Shown: piece by piece, positions 45,805 to 54,399 of the stretch | Numbering within the stretch: position 1 is the first letter of the stretch | Layout: every line of letters begins with the position of its first letter | Source of the DNA: Streptomyces sp. 549 | GTDB taxonomy: Bacteria; Actinomycetota; Actinomycetes; Streptomycetales; Streptomycetaceae | Assembly (NCBI RefSeq): GCF_030124175.1 | Contig: NZ_JASKMT010000009.1 | Coordinates: forward strand, 62,001-126,000 | Reading direction: 5' to 3' | DNA length: 64,000 nt | The notes under the pieces: generated by a model | The model's input: only the letters and a program-made list of their open reading frames with translations | Told to the model about the DNA's origin: nothing | Databases searched by the model: none | Program-made: the position numbers and the translations under genes

Positions 45805-45833
45805 AGATTACGGAACCTCGACCGGGGGGTCAA
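45805..45833 (-). promoter_or_regulatory. Strong promoter of rplU-rpmA
   Basis: Minus-strand TTGACC (45833-45828), exactly 17-bp spacer, TAATCT (45810-45805). This is the best sigma-70-type (HrdB) match found in the window and fits a ribosomal-protein operon. Confidence 0.85.
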
Positions 45834-45882
45834 ACCGGGTCGGGGGTCCCGGCAGCCGCAGCCACCGGGACCCCCTCCCGCA

Positions 45883-48800
45883 TCACTCGTCGGCGGGCGC
45901 GGTGACCGAGGCGGAGGCCTGCTCCGCCGCGGCGGTCCGCTTGACCGCCTTCTTCGCCGTCGTCTTCTTGACCGTCGCCTTCTTGGCTGCGGTCTTCTTC
46001 GCCGGCGCCTTCTTGTCGGCAGCGGCGGTCTTCTTCGCCGCCGCCTTCTTGGCAGGTGCCTTCTTCGCCGCCGCCTTGCGGGCGGTGGTCTTCCTGACCG
46101 GGGCTTCCGACTCGCCGGCGCCCTGCTCCGGCGCCTCGGCGACCGCGTCGGCCGGGGCCGCAGCGGGGGTGTCGGCGGCCGGCAGCACGATCGCAGCGGC
46201 CTCGTCGCCACCGGCCGAACCGGCGGGTGCGGAGACCCGGCGGGTGGCGCGGCGACGCGGACGGGCCGGAGCGGCGTCAGGGGCGGCGTCGGAGGCGGTG
46301 GTGACCGTCTCCGCGGGCTCCGCCGCCTGCGGCGACTCGGCCACCGGCTCGGCCGTCACCGGCTCGGCGGGCGCCACCACGGTGACGGCTGCCTCCTCTG
46401 CCGCCTTCGGCGAACCGGCAGGCGCAGACGCCTTACGGCTCGCCCGACGACGCCCACGCACCGGCGGGGCCTCCACCACAGGCTCAGCGGCCTCCGCCAC
46501 CGGCTCAGCAACGGCCGGCTCAGCAGCCGCGACAGGCGCGGGCTCCGGCGCCGCGGGGGCCGACTGCGCGGCGGGCTCGGCCACCGACCCGGCCGGGGCC
46601 GGCTGCTCGGCGGACCGCGGCGGACCGGCAGCAGCGGCGGACTTGCGGCTGCGGCGGCGGCCCCGACCGCGACGGGCGGCCTCCTCGGCCTCGTGCACGC
46701 TGCTGTACAGGTCCTCGTCCGGCACGAACTCAGGCTCGGGCAGCGCCACCGGCGCGGCGACCTCGGCCGCCAGCTCCTCGACATCCTCGGCGGCCGACTC
46801 GTCGGCCGACGGGTCCTCGCTCACGGAGGCAGCCGCGGCACCGTTGCCGTCGGCGTGCCCGGCCTCCTGGCCGCCCTTGCCCTTCTTCTTGGCGCGCTTG
46901 CCGCCGCCACCGCCACCGGACACCTGCGCCTGCTCCATGTGGACGAGCAGACCGCGGCCGTTGCAGTGCACACACGGCTCGGAGAAGGACTCCAGCAGGC
47001 CCTGGCCGACCCGCTTGCGGGTCATCTGCACCAGACCCAGCGAGGTGACCTCGGCCACCTGGTGCTTGGTCCGGTCCCGGCCCAGGCACTCCAGCAGACG
47101 CCGCAGCACCAGGTCGCGGTTGGACTCCAGGACCATGTCGATGAAGTCGACCACGATGATGCCGCCGAGGTCGCGCAGCCGCAGCTGGCGCACGATCTCC
47201 TCGGCCGCCTCCAGGTTGTTCCTGGTGACCGTCTCCTCCAGGTTGCCGCCCTGGCCGGTGAACTTGCCGGTGTTGACGTCGACGACGATCATCGCCTCGG
47301 TCCGGTCGATCACCAGCGAACCGCCGCTGGGCAGCCAGACCTTGCGGTCGAGCGCCTTCAGCAGCTGCTCGTCGATCCGGTAGGAGGCGAAGACGTCCAC
47401 GTCGGACGTCCACTTGGTGAGCCGGTCGGCGAGGTCGGGCGCCACGTGCGACACGTAGCTGTGGATGGTCTCCCACGCCTCGTCACCGCTGACGACGACC
47501 TTGGTGAAGTCCTCGTTGAAGATGTCGCGCACCACACGGACCGTCATGTCCGGCTCGCCGTAGAGCAGCGTCGGCGCGTTGCCCTTCTGCGCCTTCTTCT
47601 TGATGTCCTCCCACTGCGCCTGCAGCCGCTGCACGTCACGCGCCAGCTCGTCCTCGCTGGCACCCTCGGCCGCGGTGCGCACGATGACACCGGCGTCCTC
47701 GGGCACGACCTTCTTCAGGATCTGCTTCAGCCGCGCCCGCTCGGTGTCGGGCAGCTTGCGGCTGATGCCGGTCATCGAACCCTCGGGCACGTACACCAGG
47801 TACCGGCCGGGCAGGGACACCTGGCTGGTCAGGCGCGCGCCCTTGTGGCCGATCGGGTCCTTGGTGACCTGCACCAGCACCGACTGCCCGGACTTCAGCG
47901 CGGCCTCGATGCGGCGGGGGCCTCCGGAGTGGCCGAGCGCCTCGAAGTTGACCTCGCCGGCGTACAGCACCGCGTTGCGGCCCTTGCCGATGTCGACGAA
48001 CGCGGCCTCCATCGACGGCAGCACGTTCTGGACCTTGCCCAGGTAGACGTTGCCGACGTAGCTGGTCGACTGCTCCTTGTTCACGAAGTGCTCAACGAGG
48101 ACGTCGTCCTCCAGCACACCGATCTGGGTCCGCTCGCCGCTCTGGCGAACGATCATCTCCCGCTTGACCGCCTCACGCCGGGCCAGGAACTCGGCCTCGG
48201 TGATGATCGGCACCCGTCGGCGGCCCTGCTCGCGGCCTTCCCGGCGGCGCTGCTTCTTCGCCTCCAGGCGGGTGGAGCCCTTGATGGACTGCACCTCGTC
48301 GGAAGGCTGCTCGTCCTTCTTCCGGCGCGGTTCGCGGATCTTCACCACGGTGCGCTCGGGGTCGTCCCCGCCCTGCTCGACGGGCGGCGCGTCGCTGTCG
48401 CCACTGCGGCGCCGACGGCGGCGACGGCGACGCGAGCTGCTGGAGGAGTGGCCGCGGTCGTCGGAGTCCCGGTCGCCGTCCTGGGACGACTCGTCGTCCG
48501 CCGCCTCGTCGGTCCGGCGGTCCGTGCCGGACGCCTCCTTGTCGGAGGCGTAGGAGTCGTAGGAGTCGTCGGGACCGTCGGAGTCGTCGGCTGAGCCGTC
48601 GTCCGCCTGGCCCTCGCCGTCCTCCGCTGCGTCACCGCGGCGACGGCGACGACCGCCCCGGCGGCGGCGGCGCGACGGGCGGCCGTCGCCGTCCTCGCTG
48701 TCGTCCCGGTCGTCGGGTCCGGCGTCGGCGTCCGCGGTGTCGTCGCTCTCGGCGTCGGCCTCGGAGCCGCCGTCGCGGGACCCGGCCTCGGGCTCCGCGG

Positions 48801-49698
48801 CGACGAAGCCGGCCGCGGGCGCCTCGGCGGCCCGGCGACGACGACGGCGACGGGCCGGACGGCCCTGGCCCTGCTCGTCCTCGGCGGTGCGCGCGTCGGC
48901 GGAACCCGACTCGTCGGCTTCGAGCTCCGTCGCGTCCTCGTCGTACTCGGCGTCGTCGAGGTCGTCGTCGGCGCTGCCGGCCTGCGCGGAGGCGGCGACA
49001 CGGGCGGCGGCCGACTCCGGCGTCTGGAACATCGGCTCGGTGAAGACCGGCGCCTGGAAGACCGCAGGGACCACCGGCTGCGCGGTGTCCGCAGCGGAAC
49101 CGCTCCTGCGGCCGGCGCGGCGACGTGCCCTGACCGGCTTCGACGGCTCGGCGGCGGACTCCTCGACGGGCGCCTCGGCTGCGGGCTCGGCGGCCGGTTC
49201 CGGCGCCTGCGCGGCGGCCGGCTCGGCGGGCGGCACCACGGCCGGGGCCTCGGGCTCGGCGGTGGGCGCGGGCTGTACGGCGGGGGCGGCCTCGGGGGCT
49301 GCCGCGGTCGCCTTGCGGGTGGCCCGGCGGCGGGTCCGCGCCGGCTTCGCCGGTGCGGCCTCGGCGGCATCAGCCGCGACGGGCTCGGCGGCCGCCGCCT
49401 GGGGCTGCTCGGCAGCGGCGTCAGGGGCGGGGGCGGCGTCAGGGGCGGCGTCAGGGGCGGGGGCGGGGGCGGCCTCAGGGGCGGCGGCCGCCGTGCCGGC
49501 AGTGCCGGTGGTGTCCGCTGCGTCCCCGGTGCTCACCGGGTCCGGGCCGTCCCCAGCAGTGCCCGCCGACGCTACGGTCGGCGGTCCGGCCGGGCGGGAC
49601 GCCACCCGGCGGCGCCTGCGCGGCGGCAGGCTGTCACTGGGACTGCTGCTGTTGTTGTCGTTGTTCTCCGCGGAAGCGGATTCTGTCTGCTCGGGCAT
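45883..49698 (-). CDS. rne: Ribonuclease E/G (Rne/Rng family) with large disordered arms
   Basis: Endoribonuclease for mRNA decay and rRNA/tRNA processing. 1271 aa. The catalytic core is about residues 520-930: S1 domain (VGNVYLGKVQNVLPSMEAAF; IGKGRNAVLYAGEV), FVDIGKG, IVDVNTGKF-type VDVNTGKFTG, the metal-binding VVDFIDMVLESNRD (about 849) and the zinc-link-like CVHCNGRGLL (about 904). The N-terminal arm is Ala/Pro/Glu-rich with arginine clusters; the C-terminal arm ends in histone-H1-like KKA repeats. ATG 49698 follows GGGAG. Such arms replace the E. coli degradosome scaffold. Confidence 0.94.
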   Translation of the reverse strand: MPEQTESASAENNDNNSSSPSDSLPPRRRRRVASRPAGPPTVASAGTAGDGPDPVSTGDAADTTGTAGTAAAAPEAAPAPAPDAAPDAAPAPDAAAEQPQAAAAEPVAADAAEAAPAKPARTRRRATRKATAAAPEAAPAVQPAPTAEPEAPAVVPPAEPAAAQAPEPAAEPAAEAPVEESAAEPSKPVRARRRAGRRSGSAADTAQPVVPAVFQAPVFTEPMFQTPESAAARVAASAQAGSADDDLDDAEYDEDATELEADESGSADARTAEDEQGQGRPARRRRRRRAAEAPAAGFVAAEPEAGSRDGGSEADAESDDTADADAGPDDRDDSEDGDGRPSRRRRRGGRRRRRGDAAEDGEGQADDGSADDSDGPDDSYDSYASDKEASGTDRRTDEAADDESSQDGDRDSDDRGHSSSSSRRRRRRRRRSGDSDAPPVEQGGDDPERTVVKIREPRRKKDEQPSDEVQSIKGSTRLEAKKQRRREGREQGRRRVPIITEAEFLARREAVKREMIVRQSGERTQIGVLEDDVLVEHFVNKEQSTSYVGNVYLGKVQNVLPSMEAAFVDIGKGRNAVLYAGEVNFEALGHSGGPRRIEAALKSGQSVLVQVTKDPIGHKGARLTSQVSLPGRYLVYVPEGSMTGISRKLPDTERARLKQILKKVVPEDAGVIVRTAAEGASEDELARDVQRLQAQWEDIKKKAQKGNAPTLLYGEPDMTVRVVRDIFNEDFTKVVVSGDEAWETIHSYVSHVAPDLADRLTKWTSDVDVFASYRIDEQLLKALDRKVWLPSGGSLVIDRTEAMIVVDVNTGKFTGQGGNLEETVTRNNLEAAEEIVRQLRLRDLGGIIVVDFIDMVLESNRDLVLRRLLECLGRDRTKHQVAEVTSLGLVQMTRKRVGQGLLESFSEPCVHCNGRGLLVHMEQAQVSGGGGGGKRAKKKGKGGQEAGHADGNGAAAASVSEDPSADESAAEDVEELAAEVAAPVALPEPEFVPDEDLYSSVHEAEEAARRGRGRRRSRKSAAAAGPPRSAEQPAPAGSVAEPAAQSAPAAPEPAPVAAAEPAVAEPVAEAAEPVVEAPPVRGRRRASRKASAPAGSPKAAEEAAVTVVAPAEPVTAEPVAESPQAAEPAETVTTASDAAPDAAPARPRRRATRRVSAPAGSAGGDEAAAIVLPAADTPAAAPADAVAEAPEQGAGESEAPVRKTTARKAAAKKAPAKKAAAKKTAAADKKAPAKKTAAKKATVKKTTAKKAVKRTAAAEQASASVTAPADE

Positions 49699-49943
49699 GC
49701 GGGCGGTTCTCCCGTCACGCTCCCAGGCGCGGCGCTCTGTCCTCAGTTCGGCACGTCCCACGTGTGTGGCGGAACGGCAGTCCGGGGGCGCTGTCGCCGC
49801 ACGGGAGCTGTTGTCTCACTCGCCGGTTCCGTGCCATCCGGCCCGGCTACGGCGAAAGTCTCCTGGTCAGTGCGCCTGCCGTCCGGCGGTACCCGGGTGG
49901 CTCCCTGGGTGCGTGGCTCGTCGGCGGCGCTGCGACGCCGGCC

Positions 49944-50771
49944 CTACGCGGTGGACCCGGGCGCCGTCGCGACGGGGGTTGCGTCGCGGTCGGGCGCCAG
50001 CGGGTCGGTCACCGTGCCGGTCTCCTCATCGAGCGGCCCCTGCGCCAGCCTGGTCACCGCTACGGGGACCGGCGGCGCCAGGTCGGCCGTAGCGCGGAGA
50101 CCGGACAGGACGTCGTCGGGTCGCACGGCAGGTGTCAGGTGCCGTACCACCAGCCGCAGTATCGCACAGGGACCCGGGCCGGGCCTATCGTGCCCGACAC
50201 GGGCCGGGGCCGGTTCCGCCGATTCGCCCTGCCTGGCGGGGCCGGCTTCCAGGCGGGCGACGGCCGCACGGGCGTCGAAGGTGCGCAGGCCCTTCTTGGT
50301 CTGCCGCTGCACCTCGACGCTGTCGGCTGCCAGGAAGGCGGCGGCTGCGCGCTCGGCCTCCTGCGGCTCGACACCGTCCAGGCGCAGCTCCCAGTGGGAG
50401 GCCTCCAGCCGTTCGGCGAAGCCGGACGTACGGGCCTCCACCGCGTCGACGATGTCCAGTCCGTCGGGCATCGACTCGTCGAGCAGCTTGAGCAGCACCG
50501 CGGGGTCGCGGTACTCGGTGACCGCGATCTCCAGGTACTCGGCCTCGCTGGCGGTGCCGGTCGGCGCCGCGTTGGCGTAGGAGACCTTCGGGTGCGGGGT
50601 GAAACCGGCGGAGTACGCCATGGGGACCGCGGCTCGGCGCAGCGCACGCTCGAAGGCGCGCTGGAAGTCGCGGTGGCTGGTGAACCGGAGGCGGCCTCGC
50701 TTGGTGTAGCGCAGTCGGATGCGCTGCACCGCTGGTGCGGGCGGTGGGCCTTCGGGCTGTCGCTTGCCCAG
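49944..50771 (-). CDS. TIGR03936 family radical-SAM-linked protein, apparent CTG start
   Basis: 275-aa partner of the B12-binding radical-SAM protein family TIGR03960. Conserved region: VQRIRLRYTKRGRLRFTSHR, FERALRRAAVPMAYSAGFTPHPK in parts, and YLEIAVTE. Homologues as I remember them start (M)GKRQPEGPPPAPAVQ; here that position is CTG at 50771 with AAGGAG seven nt upstream, while the only standard in-frame start nearby, GTG 50729, has no ribosome-binding site. Its partner lies 4 kb away. In many bacteria the two domains are one protein. Confidence 0.87.
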   Translation of the reverse strand: MGKRQPEGPPPAPAVQRIRLRYTKRGRLRFTSHRDFQRAFERALRRAAVPMAYSAGFTPHPKVSYANAAPTGTASEAEYLEIAVTEYRDPAVLLKLLDESMPDGLDIVDAVEARTSGFAERLEASHWELRLDGVEPQEAERAAAAFLAADSVEVQRQTKKGLRTFDARAAVARLEAGPARQGESAEPAPARVGHDRPGPGPCAILRLVVRHLTPAVRPDDVLSGLRATADLAPPVPVAVTRLAQGPLDEETGTVTDPLAPDRDATPVATAPGSTA

Positions 50772-50892
50772 GGTCCTTCTCCTTGGCTGACGGGGTGGCG
50801 CGGAACGCCGTCGCCACCCTCGGTCGGACGTGGCCGGCCGGTGCGGGACGGCCCCGGAGCACGGGGCGGGTCCGGACCGGCCGGGCCCAAGC

Positions 50893-51468
50893 CTACTCGG
50901 CGGTGGCCGGGGCGCCCGCCGGGCCGCTGTCCGCTGTGCGGATCCAGTACCGCAGCTTCTCCTCGCGCCGGTCCTCAAGAACCCCGCCGCAGGACTCGAT
51001 GACCCGGCGGGACGCGCTGTTGTCGTGGTCGCAGGTGACCAGCACCTCGTCCAGGCCCAGGCCCCGGGCCACCGGCAGGGCCGCCCGCAGCATGGCGGTG
51101 GCGTGCCCGCGCCGGCGGGCCGTGGGCCGCACGTCGTAACCGACCAGACCGCCCCACTCCAGCAGCACCGGGTTCAGCCGGTGCCGGACGGCGATCCGGC
51201 CGAGGAAGCGGTCACCGTCGACGTACCAGAGCGTGGTGCAGGGCACAAAGCCCTCCGGCCGCGGCGTGTGCTCCCACGCGTCGGCCCGCGTCTCCTCGAC
51301 GTAGCGCGCGAACACCGCCGCGTCCTGCCAGTCACTCCCGTGCACCCTGATGTCGCGCCCGATCATGGACCGGTCCTCCGGCGTGCCCCGCCCCTCCGCC
51401 CGGAACTCCTCCATCGCGGCCACGAAGGACCGGTGCACGTGCACGGTGGGGGTGACAAGCTGCGGCAT
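50893..51468 (-). CDS. GNAT family N-acetyltransferase
   Basis: 191-aa acetyl-CoA-dependent acyltransferase. The acetyl-CoA loop is in VGYDVRPTARRRGHATAML (RRGHA pattern), with VLVTCDHDNSASRRVIESCGGVLED as the C-terminal beta-bulge region. The acceptor is unknown. CATGCT lies 6 nt before the ATG as a possible leaderless -10. Such a GNAT gene is found near the TIGR03936 gene in other Streptomyces as far as I recall, so it probably belongs to the core, not the insertion. Confidence 0.88.
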   Translation of the reverse strand: MPQLVTPTVHVHRSFVAAMEEFRAEGRGTPEDRSMIGRDIRVHGSDWQDAAVFARYVEETRADAWEHTPRPEGFVPCTTLWYVDGDRFLGRIAVRHRLNPVLLEWGGLVGYDVRPTARRRGHATAMLRAALPVARGLGLDEVLVTCDHDNSASRRVIESCGGVLEDRREEKLRYWIRTADSGPAGAPATAE

Positions 51469-51555
51469 CCGGCCAGCATGCCACGCACCCGCGCTCCCTC
51501 GGGTAGCGTCTGCCGGCCTTCCCCGGTGGTAGGACCTGTCCGGCGTCGAGGAGCG

Positions 51556-52740
51556 TCAGCAGTGCAGCCGCCAGGCGTTCCGAGGTTCGTCCAGCCAGGC
51601 CGTCTCGCCCTCCGGAGTGACGGTCAGGCCGAACCGGGTGTGATCCGGCCTGCTCTGATCCACCCACCAGTGGTAGGCCGCTTCGACCTCGTCCCACAAC
51701 CGGCGCGGTCCCGACTGCCAGACACGCGCCTCCTCCTCGCCGTCCACGAACATGACGGCCGCCCATGACCGGTCCCCCAGCCCGTAGAACCAGACGGGCC
51801 GTGCGCCGTCGCGCTTCGCAGCAACGGTCTGCAGGCAGCCACGGACCCGCAGCCCCAGGGCGAACGGCAGTGCCGTGTACCGGCCGGGGAGGAACTCCGC
51901 CTCGGTGATCGCCGTGGCCGAGGTGTCGGCGTCGTCCATCGGGCCCGCGGCGAGGTAGACGTCGTGCCGGGGCGGGGTGAGCCGCTGGGAGCGGAGCTTC
52001 ATGAACTCCACGGGCCGCGTGAACCGACCGGACGCCGCGCCGTCGCCCACCACCAGGCGGGCGACGGCGTCCGCGTTCGAGAAGTGCGTTCCCCAGGGGG
52101 CGACGACGAGGCCGCCGCGACGGGTCTGCTCGATCCAGGGACCGGGGACCCTTCGCAGCCCGACCGTGGCCAGCACCCGGTCGTACGGCGCGGTCGCCAC
52201 GTGCCCCATGAAGCCGTCCCCCGCCACCACTTCCGGATACAGACCCCTCGCATACAGCCGCCCGCGGGCTCGCAGCGAGACGGAGTGGTCGACGTCCATC
52301 GTGGTGACGCGCCCGCGCCCGCAACGGTGGGTCAGCAGCCCGGCCGTCTCCCCGGTGCCGGTGCCCACGTCGAGCACCCGCATGCCGTGCTCGGCGTCCA
52401 GGGGCCGCAGCAGGGTGTAGACCACGGAGGGCATGGACGACGAACTGGTGGGCACCTTCCCCGGCTCGCTACCGCTGTGCCTGCCGTCGTCCCACTGCGT
52501 CACGATGGGGAGGTCGCGGTCCGCAGCCGCGTACCAGGCGGCGCGGGCAACCGCCCGGTCGACGGGGACGCTCACCCTTCGTTCCGTGTCGTAGGGCCAC
52601 ATGAGGTCCGGGAGGAAGTCGGCTCGGTCGACGACCGCGAACGCCGCAGCCCAGTCCGACGACATCGCTCCCGCTTCGAACAGCACACGCCCCAACTCCC
52701 TGCGGCTGGGACGCGCCACCTGCGCGAAGTGGACCGTCAT
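51556..52740 (-). CDS. RiPP-type protein-L-isoaspartate O-methyltransferase homologue
   Basis: 394-aa methyltransferase of the PCMT (PIMT) family. SAM motif I is VLDVGTGTG (residues 122-130), preceded by the substrate loop TSSSSMPSVVYTLL and followed by VTTMDVDHS, DRVLATVGLRRVP and GGLVVAPWGTHF. Housekeeping PIMT is about 210 aa; the extra 180-residue C-terminal domain is characteristic of PIMT homologues that convert Asp to aspartimide in RiPPs. ATG 52740 overlaps the stop of the small ORF at 52737 (ATGA), so the two are made together. No ATP-grasp, lasso or lanthipeptide enzyme is nearby. Confidence 0.85.
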   Translation of the reverse strand: MTVHFAQVARPSRRELGRVLFEAGAMSSDWAAAFAVVDRADFLPDLMWPYDTERRVSVPVDRAVARAAWYAAADRDLPIVTQWDDGRHSGSEPGKVPTSSSSMPSVVYTLLRPLDAEHGMRVLDVGTGTGETAGLLTHRCGRGRVTTMDVDHSVSLRARGRLYARGLYPEVVAGDGFMGHVATAPYDRVLATVGLRRVPGPWIEQTRRGGLVVAPWGTHFSNADAVARLVVGDGAASGRFTRPVEFMKLRSQRLTPPRHDVYLAAGPMDDADTSATAITEAEFLPGRYTALPFALGLRVRGCLQTVAAKRDGARPVWFYGLGDRSWAAVMFVDGEEEARVWQSGPRRLWDEVEAAYHWWVDQSRPDHTRFGLTVTPEGETAWLDEPRNAWRLHC

Positions 52741-52874
52741 CTGAGGGGCGTCCCGCCACCGGATCGGGCCGCGCTGCGGGCCTTGCCCATGGTGCGCGGG
52801 CCACCGTCCGGGGACGGGGGTTCCGTGGGGCCGGGCCAGGGCTGGCCGGGGGTCGTGCTGGGCATCGCGGTCAT
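52737..52874 (-). CDS. 45-codon candidate RiPP (imiditide-like) precursor
   Basis: Begins MTAMPSTTPGQPWPG and ends GGGTPLR. Pro-rich N-terminal half, then a single Asp23-Gly24-Gly25 site (PPSPDGGPR), then a basic tail with five Arg/Lys. Asp-Gly is the chemically preferred site of succinimide formation. AAGGAG lies 8 nt before the ATG, an excellent ribosome-binding site, and the TGA overlaps the methyltransferase ATG. No cysteines. The peptide is not recognised by family, so precursor status is inferred from size, coupling and partner. Confidence 0.65.
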   Translation of the reverse strand: MTAMPSTTPGQPWPGPTEPPSPDGGPRTMGKARSAARSGGGTPLR

Positions 52875-53007
52875 GTGCTTCTCCTTGGGTCGGAATGTGG
52901 CCTCATCTGAGGCGACCACTTCGAAGATCACGTCAGTGAGTCGATACACAAGACCGTAGGGAGCGCAGTTGCGAGAGGTCCACACGGTTGCACGCGGTTG
53001 CACAGAT

Positions 53008-53856
53008 TCACCCGAGGGTGTCGAGTGCCCTCACGATCAGGGCGCGGGCTTCGGCTCCGCGCACGGCCGATCGGGACAGTTCGGAGAACGCCCGAAGGTA
53101 CGTGCTGATCTCGCCGGGTGTGGTCAGGTTGATCTCTGCGGTCAGGGTCTCCACCGCCACCTGTTGGTCGTCGAAGGCGTAGAAGGCTTCGAGCGGCCAG
53201 ACGGTTCGGCACGCGCGCGCGGGGATGACACCGAGCGACACGTTCGGCTGCCCCATCACCGAGAGCACGTGCTCGAGCTGGGCCGCCATCGCGGCGTCGT
53301 CGCTCACCCGGTAGTAGAGAACCGTCTCTTCAAGCACCAGGGCGAACCGGTGGTCCCCCTCCCGGATCACGCGGGATCGCCGGGTCCGAGCCTGAACCGC
53401 TTCGGCCACGTCGTCCGGGGTTCCCTGAAAGGCCGTGATGGACCGCAGAAGTCCTGTCGCGTAGCCGGGGGTCTGGAGCATCCCCGGCATGACATTCGAG
53501 GCGTACACGCGAAAGGAGCGCGTCCGCTGGTACAGCGGGACAGTCTGCTCATGGACCCGCCGCATCCCGTCGCGATGGATCTGCCGCCACTCCACGTACA
53601 TCGACTCTGCGTTGCGAGACGCGGCGATCAGATCGGCTGCGTGGTCGGCGGCCCCACAGGCAGCACACCAAGCACGGATGTCAGCGTCCGAGGGCGGCGT
53701 CTTGCCGCGTGCGATCCGCGATGACTTCGACTTGTGCCAGCCGCACCGAGCGGCCAGCTCATGCCCCGTGAGACCAGCGTCTTTCATAAGGCCCTGCAAG
53801 CGGGCAGCCACGGCGGCTCGCGCCGCTTGGGCGCTGGAGAGTGGGGAGGAAGGCAC
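53008..53856 (-). CDS. XRE-family regulator with DUF5753 domain
   Basis: 282-aa transcription regulator of the large Streptomyces XRE/DUF5753 group, related to WhiJ. The N-terminal helix-turn-helix is LTGHELAARCGWHKSKSSRIARG (two parts: LTGHELAARCGW and HKSKSSRIARG, about 28-50). The C-terminal DUF5753 domain contains VPLYQRTRSFRVYASNVMPG, MLQTPGYA and MGQPNVSLGVIPA. GTG start at 53856, 18 nt after the DUF6879 gene. Probably regulates this cassette or the downstream RiPP-like genes. Confidence 0.88.
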   Translation of the reverse strand: MPSSPLSSAQAARAAVAARLQGLMKDAGLTGHELAARCGWHKSKSSRIARGKTPPSDADIRAWCAACGAADHAADLIAASRNAESMYVEWRQIHRDGMRRVHEQTVPLYQRTRSFRVYASNVMPGMLQTPGYATGLLRSITAFQGTPDDVAEAVQARTRRSRVIREGDHRFALVLEETVLYYRVSDDAAMAAQLEHVLSVMGQPNVSLGVIPARACRTVWPLEAFYAFDDQQVAVETLTAEINLTTPGEISTYLRAFSELSRSAVRGAEARALIVRALDTLG

Positions 53857-53874
53857 GGGTTGACCGGTCAGAGA

Positions 53875-54399
53875 TCAGACGACGTACTTCTCGTGCGGGA
53901 CAGCTCGTTCCCACACTGCTTCGAACGCCGACGCGCACAGTTCAGCCACGGCCGGATCTTCCGTCTGGTCCGTGTGAACCCACCGGCCGACCCCGTCGAA
54001 GATGTTGAACTGCACCAGTCGTCCGTCGAACAGCCAGAAGTCGTTGCCCGGCAGGGCTAGACCCGAAGCCCTTCGACGGGGCAGCCAGCGGATCTGCTCT
54101 CCGGCCGCCACGTTCGTGAAGGTGCCGGAGTGCTCGAAGGCGATGTAGTCGCTGACGGGCTCCGAGACGACGCGGGCACGTCGGATGACGACGCCCTTCG
54201 CCGTGACCTCCTGCACCAGGTCAAGCCAGGGGCGCCACCAGGAACCCCGGTCCTCCGGATCGAGCCGACGGCCTTGCTTCCACGCTGCGAAGCCCTCGAT
54301 CTCGTTCTCGACGCCGTACGTGTCGCGCATCTCAAGATGCACAGCTGACTCCCGCGCTGACCTGATGAGGTCAGAGAAGTCAGTCAGACTCTGCGACAC
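53875..54399 (-). CDS. DUF6879 family protein, partner of the XRE regulator
   Basis: 174-aa protein of the DUF6879 family, small proteins that accompany XRE/DUF5753 regulators in Streptomyces. Conserved parts are SARESAVHLEMRDTYG, PWLDLVQEVTAKGVVIRRAR, GEQIRWLPRRRASGLALPGN and NDFWLFDGRLVQFN. No catalytic motif is evident. GTG 54399 has GGGAGG 6 nt upstream; it overlaps the preceding gene by 20 nt. Likely a sensor or antagonist of the regulator, by analogy with WhiJ-like modules. Confidence 0.82.
   Translation of the reverse strand: MSQSLTDFSDLIRSARESAVHLEMRDTYGVENEIEGFAAWKQGRRLDPEDRGSWWRPWLDLVQEVTAKGVVIRRARVVSEPVSDYIAFEHSGTFTNVAAGEQIRWLPRRRASGLALPGNDFWLFDGRLVQFNIFDGVGRWVHTDQTEDPAVAELCASAFEAVWERAVPHEKYVV

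Noticed and set aside
51556..52740. The methyltransferase as an ordinary PIMT repair enzyme
   Set aside because: It is nearly twice the usual length and is coupled to a small ORF, both unlike the housekeeping gene.
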